A stretch of DNA of 64,000 nucleotides from Owenia fusiformis (lineage: Eukaryota; Annelida; Polychaeta; Sabellida; Oweniidae): contig CAIIXF020000010.1 of assembly GCA_903813345.2 (NCBI GenBank), positions 24,345,740 to 24,409,739 of the forward strand, in the 5' to 3' direction. Position 1 is the stretch's first letter; each line of letters starts with the position of its first letter. Both the position numbers and the translations under genes were made by a program. This document shows positions 12,121 to 22,090 of this stretch, piece by piece. The notes beneath the pieces were generated by a model. The model searched no databases. It had not been told where the DNA came from and worked only from the letters and a program-made list of their open reading frames with translations.

Positions 12121-12511
12121 ATGCTATCTATTGCAAGACTTACGCCTGCCACAACCGTCTACATGTTAATCAGTGTTTTTAAGTAGCGCAAGGATCCTGC
12201 CATGACCGTGGTAGTGTTATTGTGTAAGCCTGGTATAACCGTGACAGGCTGGTATAACCGTGACAATGCTGTATTATATTGCAAGGCCTGTCATGACAAT
12301 GGAAGTGTTATCGTGGAAGCCTGGCGCGACAGTAGCCTTTATTGTGGTTTATAAGCGAATGTGAATATTAATGTGTTAGTAATTTTGATTTTGACATGAT
12401 TAAGGTAGTTAAGCCTAAACACCATGATCATAGTATTAAACTGTTTAATTGTAATGACGATCACTTAAAATTGTTAAGGATATTCCTGGCATTAATGTCA
12501 TACATATTTAC

Positions 12512-13255
12512 TAGGGATGGGACGGTTCGGTTCGGTTCGGTTCGGTTTTTCGGATCATCAGCCGTCGGTTCGTTTTTTTCGGTTCGGTTCATTCATTTTA
12601 AGGATTTGTATTGATTGACATGATTAGCTGCTTTTTGCACAGTTTACATATTGTTTTATCAGTGAGCAACTTCCCATCGACTTCTGCGAACCCAAAGTAC
12701 GTCCAAATGGCTGATTTTAGCTTTGTGGGGGCTGCAATAATCTTCATTTCTTTTGGGAAAACGGGAATTTGAGATCCAGACGCCATATTTGAATGTATTG
12801 TGGGTGTGCACAAAATAATACCCTATATCGAACCTGCGCAAATATAAATTTGCGCAAATCTTTGTATCAATTATGCCACGTTATAATAATATTTTATAGA
12901 TGGAATGTTATAGTATTTCATGAACAATACGTATTATTTAGAATACACGACTAAAGAATATATAGTACCAGGGACCACATGATTGATTACCTAGGGATAC
13001 GAATACGCGGATACGAAACTAATCTAGTAAACGAGTGAGCTAGCAACAGACAAGACAGACAAGGTAGGGACTAGGAATATCAAAAATGTTGCTGTAAAAC
13101 AGTGTTTTTAACTGTTTTATTGATACTTGACCAATGAAATATTAATCCGAAAACGATCCGAAAAGCTGATCCAAAAGTAGGGCCGTGATCCGAAAACCGA
13201 TCCGAAGGCTATGAACCGCGGTTTTTCGGTATTTCGGTTATCCGTCCCACCCCTA
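12512..13255 (-). mobile_element. hAT-family DNA transposon relic with 8-bp target duplication
   Basis: The ends TAGGGATGGGAC and GTCCCACCCCTA are inverted. The 8-bp sequence ATATTTAC lies on both sides (12504-12511, 13256-13263), the expected hAT duplication length. Only 744 bp remain, including a transposase N-terminal exon. Subterminal GGTTCGGTTCGG and TCCGAAAA units are present. It is inserted in the CCGTGACA element. Confidence 0.9.
12598..12813 (-). pseudogene. hAT transposase N-terminal fragment with BED zinc finger
   Basis: The frame contains KSAIWTYFGFAEVDGKLL followed by DKTICKLCKKQL. This matches a BED-type DNA-binding zinc finger, with its aromatic W..F motif and CxxC pair. The His part of the finger and the whole catalytic RNase H-like and dimerisation regions are missing. 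BED fingers are common at the start of hAT transposases, and the position inside hAT termini with an 8-bp duplication agrees. Not functional. Confidence 0.8.
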
Positions 13256-13830
13256 ATATTTACTAGTCATTGCAATACATTATGACGGTCATAGTAGGAC
13301 TGAGCCTAAATTTCTACATTGCCACCCTCATACCTGGCCTTGCAATACTATATTACATTGTCACGGTCATACCACAACCAGGTTTTCAAATACACATTGT
13401 CACGGTCACTTATAGCAATCATAAATTTCTACATGACCACTCTTATACCCGAACTTGGAATACTATATCACATTGCCACGGCGGTCATACCAAGCCTTGC
13501 AATACTAGTATTATATTGTCACGGCCATGCCAGGCCTTGCAGTACTATATTACATTGCCACGGTCATGCCAGGCTTTGCAATACACAGTGTCACGGTTAT
13601 AGCAGTCCAAATCGTAAATTTCTACATTACCACTCATACCTGAACTTGTCAGAACTATATTACATTGTCACGGTCATGGCAGGCATTGCGATATAATACA
13701 GCATTGTCACGGTTATACCAGGCTTTCACGATAACATTACCACGGTCATGGCAGGATCCTTGCGCTACTTAAAAAAAACACTGAATAACATGGTGACGGT
13801 TACGTCAGGCGTTAATCTTGCAACAGATAG

Positions 13831-14362
13831 GGTCTCATTCCCTTCTATCTTCGGGTCTTTATATTTTTTCATTGATTTTTCACTAGAATTTCTTGTTACA
13901 CAAACCCCTTGGAAACGATTGCAGAATCAACAAAAGGTTTGTGAAAAAACTAGGATAAGGTTTGAAAATTATGCACAGTACAATATACAACTACTAAATG
14001 CAGGCAGGGACTTTTAATTGCCAAAAAGTTGAGTATCAAAATGGATTGACAACCTTGAAAGCCCATGATGAAATTGTACAGTTGTGGACATAAATAAATG
14101 ACAGGTGGATTTGCTGAAGTGAGGATTTCCCATGTTAAAAATAAGAGAATTTACAAGAGGCCATAAATCAGTGGATGAGATTATACAAAATGTAAAATAT
14201 ACAAATTTTAAGGGATATGTATCTAGACAATATTGGAAATTATGGGCTTTCAGACCACCATAATTAGGAAATGGTGATCGAAAATCGACCTGTCATTTAT
14301 TTTTGTCCCCAACTTTTTTTTTTTTGTAGGTAAACGTTTTACGTAAAACGTTGTTCACTTAC
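13831..14362. other. No feature recognised apart from the intron start
   Basis: AT-rich sequence. On the minus strand it would be the first part of the intron after the candidate exon at 14363-14510. A short TTTTACGTAAAA palindrome lies at 14338-14349. Confidence 0.45.
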
Positions 14363-14510
14363 CTAATGTAGCTATATATTCCTCTGAAGCGATTAACTGA
14401 TATACCGGATCAATTGGTGCTTGTCTAATCGCAGCAGTTTTGCCTGTCAAAGGTTTCCAAGGATCATTTTTTACCGAAGTTGGGCTACAAGGAATTTTGG
14501 GGTCCTCCAT
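14363..14510 (-). CDS. Candidate first coding exon, possibly CCDC32-like
   Basis: On the minus strand an ATG in good context (GTAAAATGG) opens 49 codons that run into TTAG/GTAAGTG, a near-consensus splice donor in phase 1. Two further in-frame ATGs lie 4 and 6 codons upstream, just after a stop. The peptide begins MEDPKIPCSP, continues NDPWKPLTGK and ends SEEYIATL, with the split codon starting G. A DPWKPL block followed by a YIASLE-type helix start resembles what I recall of the N-terminus of CCDC32, a small protein linked to AP2 adaptor assembly. That resemblance is weak. No later exon was found in the window. It could be another short eukaryotic gene. Confidence 0.5.
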
Positions 14511-15359
14511 TTTACTTTTACACATGCGCATTGAATCAATAATTTATTGTTATAGGGGAAACACAACCAAATGCTACTGTAACAAGATAATCCAGTGAAA
14601 AAATCACTGAAAAACTACACAGACCCGAAGTTAGGTATAAGGGGCGGAAAAGATGGAGTGATAGTGAAATGTTGCTTTCAGTGGAATCTATTAAGTAAAT
14701 GGTTATATTGTCACAGAGGCATGTAGCGCCACTTATACTATTAGGCTACTGGTATACTGTTCTGGATGGGGTAGGGTTAGTATGTATCCAACAGACTGAC
14801 TAGAAGTCAGTCTGTTATGATGTACTACTTTCCTGTGGAAATTGCAGTGAAATTTTTTGCACAAAATTATCAATTAGAGGAACCATTTCTTCAATAAAAT
14901 AAACATTACAAAATTTCAATTAAATAGTAAGGTACAATTAAATGCAATAAAAAGTAACACAGCATATTGTCAAGTGGAAATAAAGCTAGTTGAAGTAACA
15001 AATGAGCAAATTAATTTTACCAATCGGCCATTTTGAATAGCACTTCCTATGTAAACAAATATTTCATATTAGGCTACCAAACTTTAACATAGCCTAGGTG
15101 CCTTATAGTCTGAATATAATTCAGACTAAATAGGATATAGTCTAGGGGTAGGGTTACTTACAAGTAAGGAACTCTATTGTTATTTTTGTAAATGACTTTT
15201 TTACCAAGAACAATATAGATAGCGCTTCGTGCTCTTTTACGTTATGTTACATTTTGCAAGGGGTTTTACATCAGATTTTCAAACTGTGAACACAATTTCT
15301 ATATCTGTTTTTTTTGTGTTTTGATGCAGTATTGCATTACCAAGAAAAGGTTTAAATAT
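14511..15359. other. Upstream flank of the candidate exon; small hairpins only
   Basis: There are two short near-perfect hairpins: AACAGACTGACT paired with AGTCAGTCTGTT around 14789-14814, and TAGTCTGAAT paired with ATTCAGACTA around 15103-15126. No TATA-like or coding feature stands out. Confidence 0.45.
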
Positions 15360-15515
15360 ACGAATAAACTCTAACAAACTTCATTTTGTCACCATCTCTA
15401 CACGGTGACATAAAACAATCATATTTCGGTATATTGTGGCGTCTTATAGCCCAAAAATATACAACAAATCTCAAAAAGTCCAATTAAATCCATAGTGTCA
15501 GTAGTGAATGACATC
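15360..15515 (-). repeat. Inverted-repeat arm paired with 9965-10139
   Basis: Reverse complement of the 9965 arm, with TGTCACCATCTCTACACGGTGACA near 15387 and AGTCCAATTAAATCCATAG near 15477. It lies 5.4 kb from its partner. Confidence 0.6.
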
Positions 15516-16049
15516 TGGACCTTGATTGAAACTTATTGGATCTTGTCGTGACATCATTTGGACTCTGTGGAAAGTTCTAATGTACATCATCCTTCTTGAG
15601 CTTTGTTATTATTTCCATACCCTGGAAATATGAGATAAAAGCATATCTTATATGTGTGGCCTTAGTCAATACATTTCCTGCCTGTCTTTGTACAACATTT
15701 ATACCTTTGAATGAAGATATTTCATGTATTCATACAGTTCATACTAATAGTTTTTTAAGTACAATATTATTGTATTAGTACTTCTTGCAACATAAACAAA
15801 AAAGCGACATAATAATCAACCAGTTTTAAGTTTAAGACCTACAAATTACGTTTCCTCCGTTTTTAAAGTAGCACGTTCACAGAACGAAAACGGTAATGTA
15901 TAGATTTACGTTTGTGGTTCATGTAATAAAAATGTTATTATGCTTTACCTCTCTATTGCTACAAAATATACCTTAGCTTTTAGTCTTTTGATCTCTTGAT
16001 TTGATACATACCTTGACACCTTAGCATATACACTTCTACAGTAAACTTT
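15516..16049. other. No feature recognised; downstream flank of the 58-residue gene
   Basis: AT-rich DNA lying 3' of the poly(A) signal at 16050-16055 on the minus strand. No repeat or coding signal is seen. Confidence 0.5.
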
Positions 16050-16055
16050 TTTATT
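16050..16055 (-). terminator. Poly(A) signal AATAAA of the 58-residue gene
   Basis: On the minus strand CAGTAGACAATAAAAAAG lies about 85 bases after the TAA stop at 16140-16142, a normal 3' UTR length. Confidence 0.7.
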
Positions 16056-16139
16056 GTCTACTGAGCCCAAGTTTTGCCGATTTCACACCTGATTTGTAAT
16101 ATGATGTCTTTGTTGACATAACCTTTATAATTGTTTGCG

Positions 16140-16213
16140 TTATTTGTTGTTGCACTTGTTGTTGGTGTGCGTGGTCGAATGCATAGGATCTTGTTGTTGT
16201 TGGCGTTCTTGTT
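16140..16213 (-). CDS. Exon 2 of an unrecognised 58-residue protein
   Basis: The minus strand shows a polypyrimidine acceptor, TTCATTTCTTTTTCAG, directly before AACAAGAACGCC. Joined in phase to the donor at 16850, the frame reads KQERQQQQDPMHST, then THTNNKCNNK and a TAA stop at 16140-16142. The tail is short, Gln- and Asn-rich and probably disordered, with no hydrophobic segment. The acceptor, the phase match with exon 1 and the downstream AATAAA support a real terminal exon. No family is recognised. The longer frame in another phase at 16058-16294 ignores the acceptor and is not preferred. Confidence 0.6.
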
Positions 16214-16849
16214 CTGAAAAAGAAATGAATTGGGGCAGTCTATATTCATTTGAGTTCCGACCTTGACCTCCCAGTTTAAAAAACTATCGTTCACTTCTTA
16301 TGTAGATGGTAATAGCCAGTCTCGTGACATAAGTCTCGCGGGAGGCATCTAAGGTTCAATGTCGACGGATAAGCCTATAAAACTAAATAAATCTAGGGGG
16401 GGGGGGTTCAAAGCCATTTCAGTTTGCTAGATCTATCAGACAAATTTTAACATTTCAATTTTTGTGCAATTTTGACTCGGATCAGAATTCCTTTGAATGG
16501 TTTAAAAATAAAGAGTTTACTTGATGTTTTCTGCAAATGCTGTGCCTACTGTTGTTGTCGATCACATGTTTTAAGAATTCTACATTGTAGCCTACATACG
16601 TTATGGTAGGCTTATACTTATATCCCAATGAAAATCCAAAATCCACGAAAGTCCACACGCGAAAAGTCCGCGATGATCACGTTTTTTTTTTGGGGGGGGG
16701 GGGGAGGGGGTCAACCTCAAAACTAGATTAATTTAGCTTCCTATCAGACATTGAACTTTTGATACCTCTCCTTGCGACCAGCATAGCATCATACTAACCA
16801 TTTACAGAATATTAAATATATCAGTGTTGACTAGGCTATTTGAACTTAC
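16214..16849 (-). other. Intron of the 58-residue gene, with G-tracts
   Basis: GT-AG intron of 636 bp. It contains GGGGGGGGGG near 16396 and a T9 followed by a G-rich run near 16682-16710, so its transcript would carry C/A-rich tracts. No other element is seen. Confidence 0.55.
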
Positions 16850-16952
16850 TTCGGTCCATGGTAGAGCCCATGTTCGGTCCAAAGCCTTCTCTATATTCCG
16901 GCTTTGAGGAGGAAGATTGAGCTGCCTTAGTATTATAAATATTGTAAATCAT
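16850..16952 (-). CDS. Exon 1 of an unrecognised 58-residue protein
   Basis: ATG at 16952 in an ACACAATGA context opens 34 codons: MIYNIYNTKAAQSSSSKPEY, then REGFGPNMGSTMDR. It ends at CGAA/GTAAGTTC, a strong donor in phase 1. The 636-bp intron (16214-16849) leads to an acceptor whose exon continues the frame. The residues KPEYREGFGPNMGSTMDR look like a conserved short motif rather than noise. There is no signal peptide and no membrane segment. About 600 bp upstream on the same strand, the promoter/first-exon-like module has a donor at 17550, so a non-coding leader exon is possible, although I found no convincing acceptor before this ATG. Confidence 0.6.
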
Positions 16953-17339
16953 TGTGTCACACGCACAGTAAATATGGCATAATAATATGAAATATACCTT
17001 TATGTATAGATTTGAAGAACATCAGCTCACATCCCCGTCTGAATCTATTGTTATATTTGATTTCTTTAAGCGAGAATAATTTCAAATGTTATTCACGTCC
17101 AGAACCGGAAGCCATTTTTAGCTACAGCGAGAAAATTTCACCATGTGTCAAACTCCGAAATGAAATTTTGAAATATCTAAATCCAGACAAGCAACGCTTC
17201 ATCCTAAATATGATTAATATTCTTAAAAATATTTATAAAATCTATTAAAAATGAGTTCTAGGTGCGTGTAGGTGCGTGTAGCACAGTACATACGAAATCA
17301 ATGAAGTTTCGTCTAGCTGTAAGCTAGAGACTCGAGTAA
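16953..17339. other. Upstream region of the 58-residue gene
   Basis: No coding feature. A short direct duplication, TAGGTGCGTG twice, lies near 17259-17280. A promoter/first-exon-like module follows at 17340. Confidence 0.45.
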
Positions 17340-17771
17340 ATTTGAACCATCTGAAAAACTCGTTGAACCATGAGTAACTAAATTTCTTCAAGTTCATAAA
17401 TTGATTTTGCGCCATTTCTGGCTCGAATAATGATTCAGTAAAATAGAAGTTACAATTCTATTCATTTCTACAATCAAGTTGAAGTGAAATTCGATTATAA
17501 ATACTGAAAACCAGGCTTTAAAATGACAGAAATGTTAAAATACGCTTACCCGTTCAGACAAAATTGAGAGCAATGGCGGACAATGCGTTCTACGTCACAT
17601 GACGACATTACTTGGAAACACAATCGATCCGTAATCGCGTCATATGACGACTTAGTAGTTCCCTTGACAATTTGCCATATAAGGTAATAAAGGCGGTATT
17701 TAGGTCACGTGACCGATCCACTGGTCCATGTCCGGAATAAGGTACAAAGAACCGCACTTCGTGGGGGTCTT
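17340..17771 (-). promoter_or_regulatory. Right copy of the promoter/first-exon-like module
   Basis: Reverse complement of 8270-8750, in the orientation that would drive the minus-strand genes at 16.9 and 14.5 kb. On the minus strand: CACGTGACC, TTATATGG, a TCATATGACG palindrome, GATTGTGTTTCCAAGTAATG, GTCGTCATGTGACGT, CCGCCATTGCTCTC and the donor CGG/GTAAGCG (last exon base 17550). CRE/E-box-like palindromes, a CCGCCAT box and a donor conserved in both copies favour a promoter with an untranslated first exon. Transcription is not shown. Confidence 0.5.
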
Positions 17772-17796
17772 TGTAATAAATCGCCGGGCCCTCTCT

Positions 17797-19034
17797 CACG
17801 GTGCCCATGTCAAGCTGCGCGCCTACTTAGGCGCGCAGTTTGTTTCGATCACAAACTGCGTGCCTAAGAACATTGCATCATTTAAGTTGGAGTCTGTATT
17901 TTGAAACGTAATTTAAAGACATTTATCCTGCATTGTTTTCTTGTTCAATGCGTTCATTCTGTGGCGAATATACGAATCTTGCAAATACTAGCAAAAACTA
18001 TGTGCAAATGAATCTAAGTTTTAAAACATAAGCATATTAATGGCATTTTCGTCACTGATTTAACGGGAATGTATATACGTAAATCGATCTAGCACTTTAA
18101 ACATAAATGACAAATACTTTAGACTCGTTTTATATTTAATTCCTTACACATTTATCATGTATAATTCAAAATATTTCGAGATAAAACAGATAATCAGGAG
18201 ATTAAAAAGAAATAAATCACAAACTGCGCGCCTATTTTAGCCAGAAATTACAAACTGTGTGCATACACTATTAAAACTACATATTATCATTGGAATTTCT
18301 ACAGAGGCACGTGTAGGTGTTTTTCATGTAGCTTTGGAAATTTTGCTTTATCGTCAGATTTTATGAGATTTTCATATTGAAAGTCAAAATGTATAATAGA
18401 AGTGACAATTAAGTTGGGAACGAAAAAAACTTTTATTTTCAGATCACCATCTTGGTGGATGGACTCTCATAGTGTTTCAATTATGGGGTTCTACTATTAG
18501 ACACATATGTGCCTTGTATGGCGCTTATGTTTTCTAATAATACAAAACAAGCTTGAATAGGCACGCAGTTTGGGAAATACATGTGAATATAGGCGCGCAG
18601 TTTGACAAGAAAAATGTTTAAATCACGTTTATGGCGTATTATCGTTTTGAACACAAACTTTGCTGATTTAATCAGATGGAGGGATCCTATATATTCTAGC
18701 ATACACAGACACAATGGCTGAATAAACGGCAAATGACGATAAAAAGACATAGATATAACTTTACACTGTAAATTTTGAACACAGAAGTTACTTAAGACCC
18801 TTATATTGAGATTACTAGGTTTACATCGGGAAAAACATTGAGTACTATGAGTAAATTAAGTTCATCTTCACAGAATGGTACTATCTTTAGAACGAGACTA
18901 ACCTTGTATTTTTCGTATTTTGGCTCTTTTTGGGAGTCGTGTCCTCCCCGTCTCACATTTTGAAATATGCGCGCAGTTTGTCAGAGTTTCAAACTGCGTG
19001 CCTAGTAGGCACGCTGCTTGACATGGGCATCGTG
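17797..19034. mobile_element. 1.24-kb terminal-inverted-repeat element with GCGCGCAGTTTG array
   Basis: The ends CACGGTGCCCATGTCAAGC and (reverse complement) CACGATGCCCATGTCAAGC are inverted repeats that continue for about 70 bp. The 5-bp TCTCT lies on both sides (17792-17796, 19035-19039), and the other LTR reads CCTCTCTCTGAAC, an empty site. Inside are at least eight copies of GCGCGCAGTTTG or its reverse complement, near 17823, 17850, 18221, 18253, 18559, 18594, 18968 and 18985. No transposase is present. A 5-bp duplication would fit Transib-like or other families, but the class is open. Confidence 0.85.
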
Positions 19035-19225
19035 TCTCTTTGAACAACAAAACTTGGTAGCGTGGCTAGGGCCGGGAATATTACGAAACTAAATTTTAAC
19101 TTGATCTTGAATTGAGTTTATTTAATTATTCACTTGGTCATTAAGGGAAATTTGGAATAATATGACACCTTTAAATGACAAACTGGACCAAAATAGTGCT
19201 TACTGTGGAAGGGGGTGATTGCAAT

Positions 19226-20390
19226 CAGGGGCGTAGCCAGGATTAGTGGCGTTAGTACGCGAGGCCGGAGGCCGACTGGCGAGGCCGAATGCCTAGCCAA
19301 ACTAGGGGGGTCCGGGGGCATGCTCCCCCTGGAAATTTTTTGATATTTGGGCTTATTTGGCGCGTTCTGAGCGATTCTAGGTGCTATTCTACGGTATTGA
19401 ATAGCGTTTAAGTTGTCGCAAAAATAGATTTTCCCGTAGATTTCCAAGCCATGAACCCCATACGTACAAACAATAAAAATAGAAAAACTTACGTAATTAT
19501 TCATTTCTATTTCCATTTTGAATTATCTATAGCTGGGATCTACAGACCCTACAACAATACGAGTCGCTGAGCCATGCTAGATGATAATTATTTGAAAAAC
19601 ACATGTGGACCCCACTCAATGGACAAGAAAAAATTGGATCTCTAATTTTTCAAAATTCCTTTTCACTTGGAAAGGATTCTGAATTAAAGAAAAGTTTGTT
19701 GAATTTGTACTGGCACTTACTCACTCGCCTTCCCTAATTTTTGTTTTATGTATAACTTGAGATGCTAGCCTACATGTATAATGCAAAGTGCGCTAGCCAG
19801 CGACTTCTGTACTGTATATTTTTTGAATTGAATAAATATATAATGAATGAATGAATGAATGAGTAAATAACCTTGGCGCCCTTTTAATTTTTTGTGATTA
19901 ACCAATTACGTTCTGTCTGGGGTTCTGTCACGCTCCCGCGTGATACTTAATTACACTCAGTCACAATGTTCTTTACTCATTTATACTCAAGAAATATCAT
20001 ACATGACACTGTTTGGTAAACGTAGCATTATAGGATGAAAAATTACTTATAGAAGTACAATTGTAACGTCTAGTTCTACTGTGAATAAATCAACGCCTAG
20101 ATTTCAAGTAACTACTTTGGCTTCAACAAGAGGGGGAATAACCCAAGAAAACGTTGTTGATGATTGGTCAAATCCACAGCATGGACAGACAACCAATATC
20201 GGTTTTCAAAATTTTCAACATCAGCAACTTTTAAAATGCTGCTCGAACATGATGTTTCAACAGTTATTTTAAGATCAGTCATACAAAAGCAAGTCTTAAT
20301 CTCCTGGGCCTCCTTGCTGCCCATTCACGAATGATGTCATCTTTGTTGAATTGAAAATTCCTGTGAATGTGCATCAAAGCCAAGGAACAC
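19226..20390. mobile_element. Insertion in the LTR starting CAGGGGCGTAGCCAGG, with LINE-like tail inside
   Basis: Absent from the other LTR. The flanks GATTGCAAT and AATTGCCAAT look like a decayed target duplication of about 8 bp. The left end CAGGGGCGTAGCCAGG is typical of hAT-type termini. The right end has no matching repeat, so the insert may be composite. At 19840-19863 an AATGAATGAATGAATG tail follows AATAAATATAT, as at the 3' end of LINE copies. No protein is recognised. Confidence 0.65.
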
Positions 20391-21616
20391 AATTGCCAAT
20401 ATAAAATGATTGAAATTGAAACTTAAACACAACTTGCCCCTAAGTATTCTCAACAGATTGCGAACGTGAGCTTGATATGACCCCTTAAATATATGGGTTT
20501 TAAATGAAGATGAAACAATCTGTTGAAAATAAACTAAGATCAAATTCACCACTCTATGCAAAACAACAGACAAAGAAATTAGATTATAAAGTTTTAATGA
20601 TGCTATAAATCTAATATGTAAGATATAATGTGAAAGATGATATATTTATAAATGAATATTTACATAATAAAAGAGTTTCACGAAGTTACGAATAAGATAC
20701 CGTTTCTCACAACGGGACCGATCTTATTTAACTTACTCTTGATTTAAAGCGAAACTCACTTATCCATTCTTCCCTAATCCATCTCTACCTAACATACAAT
20801 GACACAATCTATCTCATAACAGCACAATAACGTATTTACAGTGATCGCAGACAACTTAACCTAATGGAACGCTCAGCAATAATAGTCATCTTTGATCAAA
20901 CTGAACAAGGTAGAAAAAAGCAACTAAACTAAAGTTCAGAACACCAACAGAACGTGAACAATAAGAATACTTAATAGCGAAACCCTGCTTGAGATGCTGC
21001 CATGAGTGGGTGTGCTCTGTGTCTCTGCACGTTCACACGGTCTGGAATACACGAATCTTGCGAATTTGTTACGAAAGTCTTGCGTTAATAAAAATAGTTC
21101 ACAGGAATTCGGCAATTGTCCACTATACTCTGACATATATTCATCCCACACTATAATAGTAAATCTGCAACCAAAGTCTATTTTATATCAGTTCTATATA
21201 AGCATATCCAGATCAGTCACCCATCTTAGCAGTCCATTGATGTTTCTCTTTACTAGCAGGCAATTCCTATCATCTCAAACTTAATCCAAAACTGTATCAC
21301 AATGCATTATTTCTTGTTTCAAAGATTTTGTTCCCTTGTCAGTTCCGAACTAAGACTTTCAGACTAACTTAACACCTACTGTTAAACAATATGAATCCTT
21401 TACCAGGATGCTATTGGTCAGCTCTCTGACAAGCTAACTAATCTTGAAATTTGATTGGCTAAAGATTTAAAAACACATGTAGACTGATGCTCTATAGTGC
21501 TGCCTAGCCTTAACATGTCAACTCAAATATTTCCCTATAAAATATAATGCAACAAAAATTAAAGCAAAATATAAAAGACATGATAAAATAAAAAGTAATG
21601 AGCCAGGATCATTACA

Positions 21617-22090
21617 TAACCCCCTCTTTTGAAAAAGAGTTCGTCCTGAACTCACAGCGCACTGTAAGTAAAGGGTAACAATAAAAAACTATGTCATCAA
21701 ATAAAAATGTACAATATCTTCCCAACCTATCATTCATGAATTATACAGATTACAAAAATATAACAGTTATACAGGTCACAAAAATATAAACTACACAATA
21801 CACAATCGATGCATATAATCACGCATTATGCAGCTAAAATGAATTATGATTATCCAAATTAGTGTCCATGTATAACAAATGCAGTACTACAAATCATGAT
21901 TTCAGGGTGATCAGTCCTTAATCAGCATCGCACTAATAGTAGAATAATAGATGGCATCATAGTTCATCATGGCTCAGCACAAAACTGTTGAATATAAATA
22001 GCATAGTTATCACTTGTTTCATCATCATCTATCACTAAATATCAAATGTTGACTTTTCATTCAGCTGTTACATAGATTATAATATATCAC
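21617..22090 (-). other. Retrotransposon internal region between gag and 3' LTR
   Basis: AT-rich with no long frame. On the minus strand it runs from the gag stop to the polypurine tract. The space where protease and polymerase genes would lie is missing. Confidence 0.65.
21619..21633 (-). other. Polypurine tract next to the 3' LTR
   Basis: The minus strand reads CAAAAGAGGGGGTTA immediately before TGTAATGATCC, the first bases of the LTR. This is the normal place for the plus-strand primer of an LTR retroelement. Confidence 0.75.

Larger units (their letters stand above)
12121..13830. mobile_element. Foldback element with a CCGTGACA minisatellite, split by a hAT
   Basis: The left arm 12121-12325 is reverse-complementary to 13745-13830 and onward: TTGCAAGACTTACGCCTG against CAGGCGTTAATCTTGCAA, and AAGTAGCGCAAGGATCCTGCC on both sides. 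Inside, an imperfect unit of about 40 bp containing TTGCAATACTATATTACATTG plus TCACGGTCATACCAGG is repeated many times at 13265-13745, and in inverse orientation in the left arm. The ORFs at 13270-13696 are translations of this array, not genes. A hAT relic interrupts it at 12512-13255. Confidence 0.75.
17772..21616 (-). repeat. 3' LTR (minus strand), carrying two insertions
   Basis: Runs from TGTAATAAATCGCC to GGATCATTACA. The sequence parts 17772-17796, 19035-19225 and 20391-21616 align with the other LTR at 30624-32522. Two foreign blocks, 17797-19034 and 19226-20390, are absent from that copy, which serves as an empty site for both. Confidence 0.85.

Noticed and set aside
13270-13696. Two long overlapping plus-strand frames of 110 and 125 residues
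   Set aside because: They are translations of the CCGTGACA minisatellite, with the same words in different frames.
9965-15515. Treating the paired arms at 9965 and 15360 as ends of one 5.5-kb transposon
   Set aside because: The arms are diverged and have no visible target duplication, and the interior holds unrelated layers and a candidate exon. Two independent repeat copies explain it equally well.
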